Shown piece by piece: positions 17,766 through 27,182 of a DNA stretch of 64,000 bases; position 1 is the first letter of the stretch, and each line of letters starts with the position of its first letter. Made by a program: the position numbers and the translations under genes. Under the pieces are notes generated by a model. It saw only the letters and a program-made list of their open reading frames with translations. It was not told the DNA's origin and did not search any database. Source of the DNA: Candidatus Eiseniibacteriota bacterium (GTDB lineage: Bacteria; Orphanbacterota; Orphanbacteria; Orphanbacterales; Orphanbacteraceae); contig JAJRWB010000041.1 in NCBI GenBank assembly GCA_024276995.1, forward strand, positions 62,001 to 126,000, given 5' to 3'.

Positions 17766-20700
17766 ATGAAGAAAACGCGATTTCGCGCAACGGTCCGGTG
17801 TTTCACCGCCTCGATTCTTCTCCTCGCGGTCGCCGCGACGGGAGCGGCCGCGTCCGCCATCGAGATGCGCCCGCCGGTGAAGTCGGTCGCGCCTGTCGGA
17901 AGGATCGCACCGGGCCGGGCGGCGACATCGGCGAAGGAAGTCGACCTCGGCCGCGTCGTTCCGCCGCCGGGAAGAATCGCGACCACGGGCCGCTTTCGGA
18001 AATCATGGCGGTCCGCGCCGGATGCGGCGAAGCGTCGCGGGTCGTTCGAGGATATCGACCTCACTGCGGAAGCGACCGGTCGTTCGGCCCTCCCGGCGGG
18101 CATGCCCGGCGAAGCGATCCGCGAGCGGCTCACCGATCTCGGCCGGCTGACCGCGAGGGGAGGGGCGCTCAACCGCCCGACCGCCGCCGCCGGCAAACAG
18201 ACCGCCGCCGCCCTCCCGTGGAACGCCGATCATCTTCTCGCCGATGCGACGAACATGGACGACGAGTATGTCTCCATCGTCGCAAGCCCGGTGAGCGCGA
18301 ATCTCTACGCCGTCTTCGAGGCGACCGATCTCGGCGGCACCGACCGCGACATCCATATCGCCAGGAGCACCGACAACGGCGCCACCTGGCAGGTGTGGGA
18401 GATGCCTTCGTTCGTTCAGGATGAATACCACCCGGAGATCGCCGTCGACGCGGGGGGGTATCTTCTCGTCACCTGGATCCGCGCCGACGGATACATTCTC
18501 AGGGCGAAGACGACGAACACCGACGATCCGACGCTCTGGGCGTGGGTGAAGGGACTGAGTGTGGGAGAGACGTGCGCCACGCCGAGCATCGCGGTGAAGC
18601 GCCAGGGGACGAATGGGAAGGTGTTCATCGCCGCGGCGTGGTACACGATGAATTACGATCTGCTCGCCTACGAGTGGACGCTGATCTGGATGTACAGCAC
18701 CGACGGAGGAGTGACGGTGCAGTACGACTACTTCCTCCCCGACGGCTACAACGATTACTGGCCCGACGTGGCGCTCAAGGGGGCGACGTGCTATTTTATC
18801 AACGCCGAGCAAGATTACTATACCGGTGAAATGGAAATCCTCGCCGTGGCGGACAACCTTTCCGGCTCCTTCCTGAACGCTTTCAGCCTCACCGCCTGGA
18901 CCGCCATGGACTGTCGTTTCCCCGTGGTGGCGAACCAGGCGGAGAACGTCTACATCGCCTACCAGCTCGATTTCGACGACGGCCTCGGCAACGTGGACGG
19001 CGATATCATCTACTCGTATTCATGGGACGGCCTGACCAGCGTGTACGGTCCCTTCGAGATGGTGGCCGACACGTACCAGAGCGTCGGTCCGGCGATCTTC
19101 ACGAAGGGAGGCGTCGTCGGGTGCCTTTGGCTCGACGCCCTTCCCGGCGGAGATCAGTTCGAACTCGTCTCCCGCCAGGCGGGCGGCTTCGGTCACCCCG
19201 ACTTTTGGGGGGCGATCGAAACCGTCTCCGACCAACAAAACCTCGATCCCACCTTCCACTCGGCGTTCGGCGTGTTCGGCGACAGCTTGATCCATGCCGC
19301 ATGGATCGACCGGCGCGATTTTCCCACCCAGGGACTGAATGTCTATACGAGTGAACGAACCACAGAGCCGAACTTGGCGCCGTTCACGCCGGCGGGGTGG
19401 GGGGGACCGCTCGTGGCCGGGATGGCGCGGGGCGACCGGGTTACCGGCTATCTGAAAGCGAACGATACGACGTTCGTCAGCTTCGCCTTCATCAACGGCG
19501 GCCTTTCCGACATCGCCGTCGATTTCCAGGTGCGGTTCACCGTGGACGGCGCACTCGACGCGTCGTGGACCATGCAGGGAGGAGTCCCTGTGAACAGCTA
19601 TGTCACGGTGGAGGATCATCCGGTGATCGTCGGGGCGGGGCCGCACGTTCTCGCCTTCGACATCGACCCTCTTTTCGAGGTGGGCGAGACCGACGAAGGG
19701 GACAACAGCCATGCCGACACGCTCATCTTCATCGACGGCGACCCGGCGCTCCGCTTCAACCCGAACGGGATCACCCACATCTTTTCGGCGCCCCCTCTCG
19801 GGCGAGCCGGGGCGATGCGGCTGGCCGCCGATCCTCCCGTACGCCGCGAAACGAGAATGGAGGCGGTCGGTCCGCGCCTGAAGGAAAGCGTGATGAGCGA
19901 CGGCAACGCGATGCGCCGGGTGATCCTCGTTCCCGCCGAGAGGGTGGATGTCCCCGCCCTTACCGGGCGGCTCTCCGGCGCCGCACTTCCCGACAGGAGG
20001 GACGCCGTGAGGTCGGCGCTTCGCGTCGAGTCGGAGAAGAACCGCCGCGTACTTCGCGGCGTGTGGAACGCTCTCGTCGCCGCCGGGTCGATGACCGAGC
20101 CGGAAGCGCTCTGGATGACCGGCGTGTTTTCGGCCCGCATGAACGCCGCCGCCGTGGACGCCCTATCGCGCAATCCATCGGTGGCGCGCCTCTGGCTCGA
20201 TGATCGTCCCCTCGAGCCGATGATGCTCGCCGGCGGCAATGGCGCCGATAGGAACCGCCGCATCTTGGCGGCGGCGTGGCATCTGGCGCGAACGGGGGTC
20301 GACTCGGCGTGGGCTCTCGGCTACGACGGTACGGGAATCGTGATCGGTCATCTCGACAGCGGTGCGGCATACGACCACCCCGACCTCGCGGGTCACCTGT
20401 GGGACGGGTCGCCCGCTTGGCCGAACCACGGTTACGATGCCGTCGATGAAGATAACGACCCGTACGACGGCGATACGCAGTTCTATCACGGCACCCACAC
20501 GGCGGGACTGATCGTCGGGGACGGCACGTCGGGAACGATCACCGGCGTGGCGCCCGGCGCGAAGCTGATGCTCCTCCGCTGCATGCCCGGCACGTTCACC
20601 GATCTCGCCGAAGCGCTCCAGTTCGCCATGGACAACGGCGCCGATCTTCTCTCGCTCTCGGCAGGCTGGATCAATGCGACGAGCGACCTGAGGGAGGGGA

Positions 20701-21830
20701 ATCGGTACAACGCGACGGTCCTTCTCGCGGCGGGGATCCCGTGGGTGTGCGCCGCCGGGAACGGCGACAACGCGGGCGGTCATCTTCCCGTGCCGGCGGA
20801 TATCGCCTCGCCCGCCGATTCCCCCGACCCGTGGTACGGCACCGCTGGCCACACGGCGGTGATCTCCGTCGGGGCGACCACTGCCGCCGACGAGCCGTGG
20901 ACCTACTCGAGCCACGGGCCGACCGAGTGGAACATCGACCCGTCGGCGTACGGCTTCAACGACTACCCGTATCCTCCCGGACTGGTGAAGCCCGACGTGG
21001 CCGCGCCGGGCGAACAGATCACGAGCACTACGCCGCCCGCCGCGTACGTTTCATACGACGGCACGAGCATGGCGACGCCCCAGGTCGCCGGTGCGTGCGC
21101 CATTTTGCTCCAGGCGAGCCCCGGGGCGACGCCGTCCGATCTCGCTCGCGCCCTCGAAAGCTCGACCTTGGATATCGCCGCCGCGCCCGCGTCGCCCGGC
21201 AGGGACAACTACGCCGGCGCCGGGCTGATCGACATCCCCGCGGCGCTCGCGCTCCTTCCCACCGAACGGAGGGAAATACTATATGTATGCAATGACGGCC
21301 CCCTGCCGTTGAATGTCGACGGCGCAGCGTGGAGCGAAAGCTGGTTGAGTGTGACACCTCTTTCCGCTTCCATCGCCCCGGGCGACTCGCTCCTCTTCTC
21401 GGTTCTTCTCGATTCCGTGGGGCTCTCCGCCGGCATGTATACGGACGACGTGCTCTTCACGTCGAACGACCCGGCCTCGCCCCACGCGCTTCCGGTGACG
21501 CTCTTCATGGGCGAGCCGACAGGCGTGGTGGGCGATGCACCTCCGCCGCCCTCCGCACGCCGGCTGGAGAGTCTTCCCAATCCATTCAACCCGGTGACGG
21601 TCATCCGTTTCGAAACGGCGTCGCGCGGCAAGGTGAATCTGTCGATCTATACGGCCGCCGGCAGGCTGGTGCGGACCCTCATGGACGGCATAATCGACGG
21701 CGGCAGCCATGAAGTGGAGTGGAATGGGAGGGACGACTCGAACCGGTCGCTGGCGAGCGGAATCTACCTCGCCACGCTCGAGACGGAGGGATCGACCCGG
21801 GTGAACCGGAAACTGACCCTTCTGAGGTAA
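17766..21830 (+). CDS. secreted subtilisin-like serine protease with N-terminal propeller-like, CARDB and C-terminal FlgD-like domains
   Basis: The 1354-residue protein has a signal peptide (MKKTRFRATVRCF then a hydrophobic run). Residues about 140-520 contain sialidase/BNR-like repeats (HIARSTDNGATW, WMYSTDGGVTVQYDY). A CARDB-like Ig domain follows (about 525-640, including FEVGETDEGDNSHADTL). The S8 protease domain (about 840-1150) has the full catalytic triad: Asp864 in GHLDSGAAYDHPDL, His908 in HGTHTAG and Ser1101 in GTSMATPQVAG, plus AAGNGDN for the oxyanion Asn. The C-terminus is a FlgD-like Ig domain (SLPNPFNPVTVIRFETASRG) ending RKLTLLR, as in the giant protein at 9790-14274. The start at 17766 follows AAGAGG. 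It probably digests external protein. Confidence 0.92.
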   Translation: MKKTRFRATVRCFTASILLLAVAATGAAASAIEMRPPVKSVAPVGRIAPGRAATSAKEVDLGRVVPPPGRIATTGRFRKSWRSAPDAAKRRGSFEDIDLTAEATGRSALPAGMPGEAIRERLTDLGRLTARGGALNRPTAAAGKQTAAALPWNADHLLADATNMDDEYVSIVASPVSANLYAVFEATDLGGTDRDIHIARSTDNGATWQVWEMPSFVQDEYHPEIAVDAGGYLLVTWIRADGYILRAKTTNTDDPTLWAWVKGLSVGETCATPSIAVKRQGTNGKVFIAAAWYTMNYDLLAYEWTLIWMYSTDGGVTVQYDYFLPDGYNDYWPDVALKGATCYFINAEQDYYTGEMEILAVADNLSGSFLNAFSLTAWTAMDCRFPVVANQAENVYIAYQLDFDDGLGNVDGDIIYSYSWDGLTSVYGPFEMVADTYQSVGPAIFTKGGVVGCLWLDALPGGDQFELVSRQAGGFGHPDFWGAIETVSDQQNLDPTFHSAFGVFGDSLIHAAWIDRRDFPTQGLNVYTSERTTEPNLAPFTPAGWGGPLVAGMARGDRVTGYLKANDTTFVSFAFINGGLSDIAVDFQVRFTVDGALDASWTMQGGVPVNSYVTVEDHPVIVGAGPHVLAFDIDPLFEVGETDEGDNSHADTLIFIDGDPALRFNPNGITHIFSAPPLGRAGAMRLAADPPVRRETRMEAVGPRLKESVMSDGNAMRRVILVPAERVDVPALTGRLSGAALPDRRDAVRSALRVESEKNRRVLRGVWNALVAAGSMTEPEALWMTGVFSARMNAAAVDALSRNPSVARLWLDDRPLEPMMLAGGNGADRNRRILAAAWHLARTGVDSAWALGYDGTGIVIGHLDSGAAYDHPDLAGHLWDGSPAWPNHGYDAVDEDNDPYDGDTQFYHGTHTAGLIVGDGTSGTITGVAPGAKLMLLRCMPGTFTDLAEALQFAMDNGADLLSLSAGWINATSDLREGNRYNATVLLAAGIPWVCAAGNGDNAGGHLPVPADIASPADSPDPWYGTAGHTAVISVGATTAADEPWTYSSHGPTEWNIDPSAYGFNDYPYPPGLVKPDVAAPGEQITSTTPPAAYVSYDGTSMATPQVAGACAILLQASPGATPSDLARALESSTLDIAAAPASPGRDNYAGAGLIDIPAALALLPTERREILYVCNDGPLPLNVDGAAWSESWLSVTPLSASIAPGDSLLFSVLLDSVGLSAGMYTDDVLFTSNDPASPHALPVTLFMGEPTGVVGDAPPPPSARRLESLPNPFNPVTVIRFETASRGKVNLSIYTAAGRLVRTLMDGIIDGGSHEVEWNGRDDSNRSLASGIYLATLETEGSTRVNRKLTLLR

Positions 21831-21839
21831 GGCCGTCGC

Positions 21840-24800
21840 CTACTTGTCTGCGCGAGATGTATTCGTAGCGAGTTCGATCGTGGCGAGACGCTTGACGTAC
21901 GTTTCATTCTCCGGGGCGAGATCGATCGCCTTCAGGATCGCCTCTTTCGCCTCCACCGTTTCGTTTCGCTTGTAATGCACCCACGCGAGCGTGTCGAACC
22001 GTGACGCCGACGGGTCGAGTTCCACGGCGCGTTTCGCGAGATCGAGCGCCTCGTCGAGGTTTGTATTCTTTTCCCCGAACATCCAGGCGAGATTGTTGTA
22101 CGCCTCGGAGTTCTTCGGGGCGGCGGCGATTGCCCGCCGGCAGAGAGATTCCGCCTCGGCGAGGTTCCCCCGTCCCCCTTCGAGAACGGCGAGGAAATTC
22201 AGCGCATCCACCGAAAGGGGATCCTTTTCCAGCGCCGCGCGGTACGCCTCGGCGGCGTCGTCCACGCGCCCCCTCTTCTCCTCGAGAAGTCCGAGCCTGA
22301 GCAGGACGTCGCTTCGGTCGCCGGTGATGTCGGCCGCCTTCGCGCAGGCGTCGGCGGCACCGTCGAGATCGCCCATCGCCTCGAGTGAAACGGCGAGCCC
22401 GAGGAGAGCGGCGCTCCTTTCCGGCGCCAACTCGAGGGCGCGCCTGTAACTTTCGACGGCGCGCCGGTCGTCTGCGAGGGCATGCCGGAGATCACCCTGC
22501 CACCGGGCGATGCCCGCGTCATCGGGCGCGAGGCGTGCCGCGGCGTCCATCTTCCGCGCCGCCTCCTCGAGACGACCGTTCCGCCAATAAGTGCGGGCGA
22601 GGCCGGTCAAGGCGCGCGGGTCGTCTGGATTTTGCATCGCCAGCTGTTCCTGCTGCTCGAGCATCCGCTCGCGACGCTCCCGCGCAAGGCGGACCGCGGG
22701 ATGTTCGGGGCAGATCTCCTCGGCCTTGTCGAACTCTTCGCGCGAAGTCGGATCGCCGCGGAGTCCCTTGATCATCCCCCGGAGGGCGTACTCGTTGCTT
22801 TCGTAGTACCGGCCGAGTTTTTCAAGCGTTTCCTCCCGTTCGAGCGAATCGGTGGGAAGATCGTAAAGGAGGTTTCTCACGTCCGATCGGTAGGGAAGCA
22901 TCGATTCGAGAAGTGTCGCCCAGCCGAGTTCGTCCGCTTCGGTGAACTTCGGAGTGATGTACTCGAGGAGCGGATGGTCGTCGGTGTTCAGCTTCGCTCC
23001 TTCGGTGTATTCCCGCATGGCGTCCTCGTCCATCACGAGGCTGTTCAGGAAGAAGTAGGGGTTCTCGGCGTCCATGATCACCAGGTCCTTCTGGATCGCC
23101 GGATCGTTGATCCGTCTGTAGAAATCCTGGAAGTCGATGGTGAGCGGCGTATCGTCCACCGGGGCGAGGAGCTGCGCGTGCCGGTTCACCACGTTGTGTG
23201 CCATCCAAAGCGTAGCGTGGGGGAACACCGTCTGGAAGGAGCGGAGGATCATCTTCATCTCCTCTTCGCGCATTCCGTAGACGGGGAACCAGCTCGACAT
23301 GAATCCCCCCGGTGCGATGCGGCGGCGACAGTCGGCGAAATAGTCCACCGTGTAGAGGCTGGCGTTCCCGCTGACCCGCGGGTGGATCGAGTCGTTCATG
23401 ATGATGTCATATGTTTCACCCGTCAAAAGGGCATAGTTCTTCGCGTCCATGATGATCACGCGGGTTCGCGGATCTTCGTACGAGTGCTCGTTGATATCGG
23501 CGAAGTACGGGGCGGCGCGCATCAGCCCCTCGCAGATCTCGATCACGTCGAGGCTCGCCGCGCCCTCGAGAAGGACCACCCGTGCCGTCTCTCCGCTGCC
23601 GAAGCCGACCTGCATCACCCTGGGGGAAGGCTTGTGAAAAAGGAGGGGGAGGTGCCCCTGGAGGAGCTGCGTCGTTCGCAGCATGTAATCGGTGCCCGCC
23701 ACGTCGACGCCGTTCGTGCAGATCACCCGCAGGTCATCCTGGAGGTTCGTTCCCGCCGGGAACCGGTGGACCGTCACCGTGGCGGTCACCCCTTCGCTGC
23801 AGTAGATCATCTCGGTCTGGGAGCGGGACTGGTTGAAGAGTTTGTGAAACGCGTTGGCGGGCACGAGGAAGACGCCGGCAAGGACGCCGGCCGCCCCGAC
23901 GAGTGCGGCCGTTGCAGCGCCCGCTACGGGCCGGCCCGGTTCGGCGGCATAGAGAACGAGGCCGATCACGATGTTGAGGGCGGCCACCGCGAGGATTCCG
24001 TGTTGGGCTCCCATGAGCGGGAGGATGACGAAACCGGCGATCGCCGAACCGGCCACCGCGCCGAGGGTGTTCATGGCGTAGAGTCGACCGACACCGCTTC
24101 CCGCGTGGTTCGTGTCACGGATGAAGCATCGCGTGGCGATCGGAAACGCCGCGCCCATCAGGAGCGTCGGCACCGCCATGACGAAGGCCGCGGCGATGAA
24201 TTTCATCGCCGTACCTCCCCAGAATCCGGTCGGGAGATGGGGCAGGAAGAATGCCGGAAGCTTGTAGAGGTTCGCCATGAGCGGAATCGAAGCGACCGCC
24301 GCGAGTCCGATGGCGATCTCCACCATGCCGAGGAGGGCGACCGGTCTCTTCCATCGATCGACCCACCGTGCAACGAGGAGGCTGCCGATGGCGATGCCCG
24401 CCAGGAACGTGGTGAGCACTACGGCGAACGCCTCGATGCTGGCGGTGACGATATAGACGATCACGCGCGTCCAGAGAACTTCGTAGGCGAGGGACGCGAA
24501 ACCCGCGAGCGCGGTGCCGGCGAGAACGATGTTTCGGATCCGGGAGGAGTAGTCCCAGCCTCCCCGTGTCGCGCCGGATCGCTCTTCCCCGGCCCCCTGT
24601 CGTGTGTTCGGAGAGTCCGCGTCGCTTCTTGTTCGCCCCATCGGCGGTAGTGTGCGGGCGGTGAGAAAGATCAGCACGGCGACGACGAGACTGGTGCCGG
24701 CGGCGGCGTAATTGCTGGCCGTGACGCCCAGCTTCTCGATGAGGAAGAAGCCGGCGGCGAAGCACCCGAGGGTCGCCCCGAAGGTGTTCAATGCGTAAAG

Positions 24801-25295
24801 ATTCGCGACCTGGCGGCCGATCCGTTTCCTCTCGGTAGCGAAGAAGCGGGTCAAAACGGGGAGCGTCGCGCCCATGAGCATGCTCGGTGCGATGAGAAGG
24901 AGGAAGGAGAGAAGGAAGCGTGCGATAAAGAACGGTGTGGGTCGCTCGCCGAGACTGCGAAAGAGGTGCCCGTAGAAGAGGTTGAGACCGTCGAGAATGA
25001 ACGGCATGAGGATGGCGAACAGCGCGATGCCCGCTTCGAGGAAAGCGTAGATCCGAAGGACGTCGCTTCGCTTGTCGATCAGCTTCCCCGATAGGTAACT
25101 GCCGAGAGCGAGGCCGCCCATGAAGGAAGAGACCACGGTGCTCGCCGCGTACACCGTGTTCCCGAAGACGAGGGAGAGCATGCGGGTCCAGATGATCTCG
25201 TAAACGAGACCCGCGGCGCCGGAGAGAACGAAAAGAAACAGGATGATGAACGCGGCGCTCCCGCGGCTTCCCTTTTCCGGTTTGCGAACGCTCAT
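21840..25295 (-). CDS. polytopic membrane / spermidine-synthase-like / TPR fusion protein
   Basis: This 1151-residue protein has three parts. Residues 15-215 and 255-480 are two related membrane halves, each opening with a Tyr-Glu-hydrophobic-hydrophobic-Trp-Thr-Arg motif (YEIIWTR at 32, YEVLWTR at 271), which shows an internal duplication. Residues about 495-790 resemble the spermidine synthase Rossmann fold: VMQVGFGSGETARVV at 560-574, DVIEICEG, then IIMNDSIHPR, the Asp-X-X-X-Pro-type catalytic region, and SLYTVDYFADCRRRIAPGGF. The last 300 residues are about eight tetratricopeptide repeats. Such fused MFS/spermidine-synthase-like proteins are common in environmental phyla, but their substrate is unproven. 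It converges on the subtilase gene with a 9-nt gap. Confidence 0.85.
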   Translation of the reverse strand: MSVRKPEKGSRGSAAFIILFLFVLSGAAGLVYEIIWTRMLSLVFGNTVYAASTVVSSFMGGLALGSYLSGKLIDKRSDVLRIYAFLEAGIALFAILMPFILDGLNLFYGHLFRSLGERPTPFFIARFLLSFLLLIAPSMLMGATLPVLTRFFATERKRIGRQVANLYALNTFGATLGCFAAGFFLIEKLGVTASNYAAAGTSLVVAVLIFLTARTLPPMGRTRSDADSPNTRQGAGEERSGATRGGWDYSSRIRNIVLAGTALAGFASLAYEVLWTRVIVYIVTASIEAFAVVLTTFLAGIAIGSLLVARWVDRWKRPVALLGMVEIAIGLAAVASIPLMANLYKLPAFFLPHLPTGFWGGTAMKFIAAAFVMAVPTLLMGAAFPIATRCFIRDTNHAGSGVGRLYAMNTLGAVAGSAIAGFVILPLMGAQHGILAVAALNIVIGLVLYAAEPGRPVAGAATAALVGAAGVLAGVFLVPANAFHKLFNQSRSQTEMIYCSEGVTATVTVHRFPAGTNLQDDLRVICTNGVDVAGTDYMLRTTQLLQGHLPLLFHKPSPRVMQVGFGSGETARVVLLEGAASLDVIEICEGLMRAAPYFADINEHSYEDPRTRVIIMDAKNYALLTGETYDIIMNDSIHPRVSGNASLYTVDYFADCRRRIAPGGFMSSWFPVYGMREEEMKMILRSFQTVFPHATLWMAHNVVNRHAQLLAPVDDTPLTIDFQDFYRRINDPAIQKDLVIMDAENPYFFLNSLVMDEDAMREYTEGAKLNTDDHPLLEYITPKFTEADELGWATLLESMLPYRSDVRNLLYDLPTDSLEREETLEKLGRYYESNEYALRGMIKGLRGDPTSREEFDKAEEICPEHPAVRLARERRERMLEQQEQLAMQNPDDPRALTGLARTYWRNGRLEEAARKMDAAARLAPDDAGIARWQGDLRHALADDRRAVESYRRALELAPERSAALLGLAVSLEAMGDLDGAADACAKAADITGDRSDVLLRLGLLEEKRGRVDDAAEAYRAALEKDPLSVDALNFLAVLEGGRGNLAEAESLCRRAIAAAPKNSEAYNNLAWMFGEKNTNLDEALDLAKRAVELDPSASRFDTLAWVHYKRNETVEAKEAILKAIDLAPENETYVKRLATIELATNTSRADK

Positions 25296-25499
25296 TCTTC
25301 TCGCACCCGTCCCCTCTCATCGGGGAATGGCCGCCGGGTCGACAGTGTCATGTGAAGAAGTCGTCGTCCGGCCGACAGCTCCTGAACTGGTCGAATACAT
25401 GAATCTTATCATATGATGCAAAGATCGGTCCAGTTCACCGAAGCTCGACATCGATCCCGTCGCGACGGGAAAACGGTGCCCGGGGGAAACAGATCTCCG

Positions 25500-25505
25500 T
25501 ATAAT
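25500..25505 (+). promoter_or_regulatory. consensus -10 element before the GT39-like gene
   Basis: A perfect TATAAT (25500-25505) ends 6 nt before the ATG at 25512, so the message would be leaderless. No good -35 was seen. The divergent spacer 25296-25499 also holds the 10-nt palindrome ATCATATGAT (25409-25418). Confidence 0.55.
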
Positions 25506-25511
25506 CCCTCC

Positions 25512-26693
25512 ATGGCCGACTCGACGCATTCATCTCGCCGGCACATGGACCGCATTGCCGCGGGAGGCGTATTCCTTCTCGCGCTTGCGATCCGCCTCGC
25601 CCACTTCATGGAGATCCGCGCGCACGACCCCTTTTTCGAACTGCCGTCGGTCGATCCGAGGATCTACCACCAGTGGGCGCTGCGGATTCTCGGCGGCGAT
25701 CTTCTCGGCACGGGTCCGTTCATTCTCGGACCGCTCTATCCGTACTTCCTCGCCCTCGTGTACAAGGCCGCCGGGCCGTCGATCCCGCTGGTGAAACTTC
25801 TCCAGTGTGTGCTCGGATCGTTGCTGTGTGTTTTCGTGTACTACCTCGGCACGAGGCTCTTCTCCCGCGCCGCCGGTCTCGTCGCGGGAATCGCCGCGGC
25901 GTGCTGTTCGATGCTCGTCTTCTACGGCGGCACGCTGATGATCGTGAATCTTCTCGCGCCCCTCGTGCTGCTCTTGCTGATCGCGGCGTACCGGGCGGTC
26001 GACTCGCCCGGCGGTGCGACGTTTTCGATCGCAGGGGCGCTCCTGGGGCTTTGCGTCCTGGCGAGGGAAAACTCCCTTCTCATCGGCCCGCCCCTTCTCG
26101 CCTGGATGATGCTTCGCACGCCGATCGGGACGTTTCACGCACGTGTTCGGCTCGGTGCGTTCTTCTCCCTCGCCGTGGCGGCGGTGATCATGCCCGCCAC
26201 GCTGCGGAACCTCGTCGTCACGGGAGAACCGATCCTGGTGAACGCCGCCGGCGGGATGTCGTTTTACACGGGAAACAACCCGGACGCCGACGGGACCTTC
26301 CACGTGCCCGCCATTTTCGAACGCACCTTCGCGGACGATCCGCTGGAACAGTACGAAACATACTCCGCTCTGGCCGACCGCCTCACCGGCCGCCGCCTCG
26401 GTCCGTCGGAACTGACCCGCTTCTGGGTGAGCGAGGGTTTCCGCTTCATCCGGGAGAAGCCGGGCCGGTGGGCCGCGCTGGAACTTCGCAAGCTCGATCT
26501 CTTCTTCAATGCCGCCGAGGTCTGGAATAATCGTCCCGTCACTCTCGCCAAGGAGTTCTCGGCGGTTCTTCGCCTCCCGCTGCTTACGTTCGGCGTCATG
26601 CTTCCCCTCGCGCTCGTCGGCTTCTTCGCCGCTTTGGGACGATGGAGAGAACTCGCGCCGCTTCATATCGTCATCGGTGTCCATCTCCTCTAG
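25512..26693 (+). CDS. GT39/PMT-like membrane glycosyltransferase, N-terminal part, ended by an in-frame TAG
   Basis: Residues 1-393 of what looks like a longer protein. It is polytopic, about 9-10 membrane segments. The first periplasmic loop carries DPRIYHQWALRILGGD and GPLYPYFLALVY, the acidic dolichyl-phosphate-mannose-type pattern of GT-C glycosyltransferases (ArnT/PMT-like), which use a lipid-linked sugar donor. The frame stops at TAG (26691-26693) in the middle of a hydrophobic segment (HLL-stop-ALLLIVLSRYRVSAVPV). It then continues in the same frame as the TPR part below. Without this TAG the gene would run 25512-27182 (556 residues). Either a nonsense mutation, a sequence error or read-through explains it. 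Confidence 0.8.
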   Translation: MADSTHSSRRHMDRIAAGGVFLLALAIRLAHFMEIRAHDPFFELPSVDPRIYHQWALRILGGDLLGTGPFILGPLYPYFLALVYKAAGPSIPLVKLLQCVLGSLLCVFVYYLGTRLFSRAAGLVAGIAAACCSMLVFYGGTLMIVNLLAPLVLLLLIAAYRAVDSPGGATFSIAGALLGLCVLARENSLLIGPPLLAWMMLRTPIGTFHARVRLGAFFSLAVAAVIMPATLRNLVVTGEPILVNAAGGMSFYTGNNPDADGTFHVPAIFERTFADDPLEQYETYSALADRLTGRRLGPSELTRFWVSEGFRFIREKPGRWAALELRKLDLFFNAAEVWNNRPVTLAKEFSAVLRLPLLTFGVMLPLALVGFFAALGRWRELAPLHIVIGVHLL

Positions 26694-26708
26694 GCGCTTC
26701 TTCTCATC

Positions 26709-27182
26709 GTGCTTTCCCGCTACAGGGTGAGCGCCGTCCCGGTGATGATCCTCTTCGCGGCCCACGGCGCGGTCACGATCGTCCGGCTTGCCCGCGGGCG
26801 CGATGCGGCGCGTATCGTCCTCGCCGTCTCGCTGCTCGTCGTATCGTTCCCCGCGGTGAACCGGGAGGTGGTGGAGGAGGATCTCTCGGTGGCCAGGTAC
26901 AACCTGGCGAACCGTTACAGCGAACTGGAGCGCTGGGACGAGGCGATTCGAACGTATCGCGCGGCCATCGCGGAGAATCCGGATTATATTTCGTCGTTCA
27001 ACAACCTGGCGGTGGCGTACGAAAAATCAGGACGCACGACGGATGCGGTCGGCGCGTGGCGCGATGTGCTTCGCATCGCCCGGGCGCGCCGGTTGGGCGT
27101 CTACATCGAGCGCGCGCGCAACCGGATCGCCATGCTCGAAGAGCGTGCCGCCCCGCTTCCTTCCGGCCCTCAGCGCAGATAG
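26709..27182 (+). CDS. C-terminal part of the GT39-like protein with TPR repeats (after the in-frame TAG)
   Basis: This stretch is in the same frame as the preceding gene part, 15 nt after the TAG. It begins with SRYRVSAVPVMILFAAHG, the last membrane segments expected in GT39-like proteins ('SRYR..P' is a usual signature there). About two TPR motifs follow (YNLANRYSELERWDEAIRTY and FNNLAVAYEKSGRTTDAV). The fragment lacks its own ribosome-binding site and signal, and a GT39 domain followed by TPRs is a known architecture, so it is best read as the tail of the interrupted gene. Its end overlaps the convergent AlkP-type gene by 13 nt. Confidence 0.7.
   Translation: MLSRYRVSAVPVMILFAAHGAVTIVRLARGRDAARIVLAVSLLVVSFPAVNREVVEEDLSVARYNLANRYSELERWDEAIRTYRAAIAENPDYISSFNNLAVAYEKSGRTTDAVGAWRDVLRIARARRLGVYIERARNRIAMLEERAAPLPSGPQRR

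Noticed and set aside
22482-24650. Long plus-strand frame opposite the spermidine-synthase-like fusion
   Set aside because: Charged, His/Arg-rich, without any recognised motif; the minus-strand gene is clearly real.
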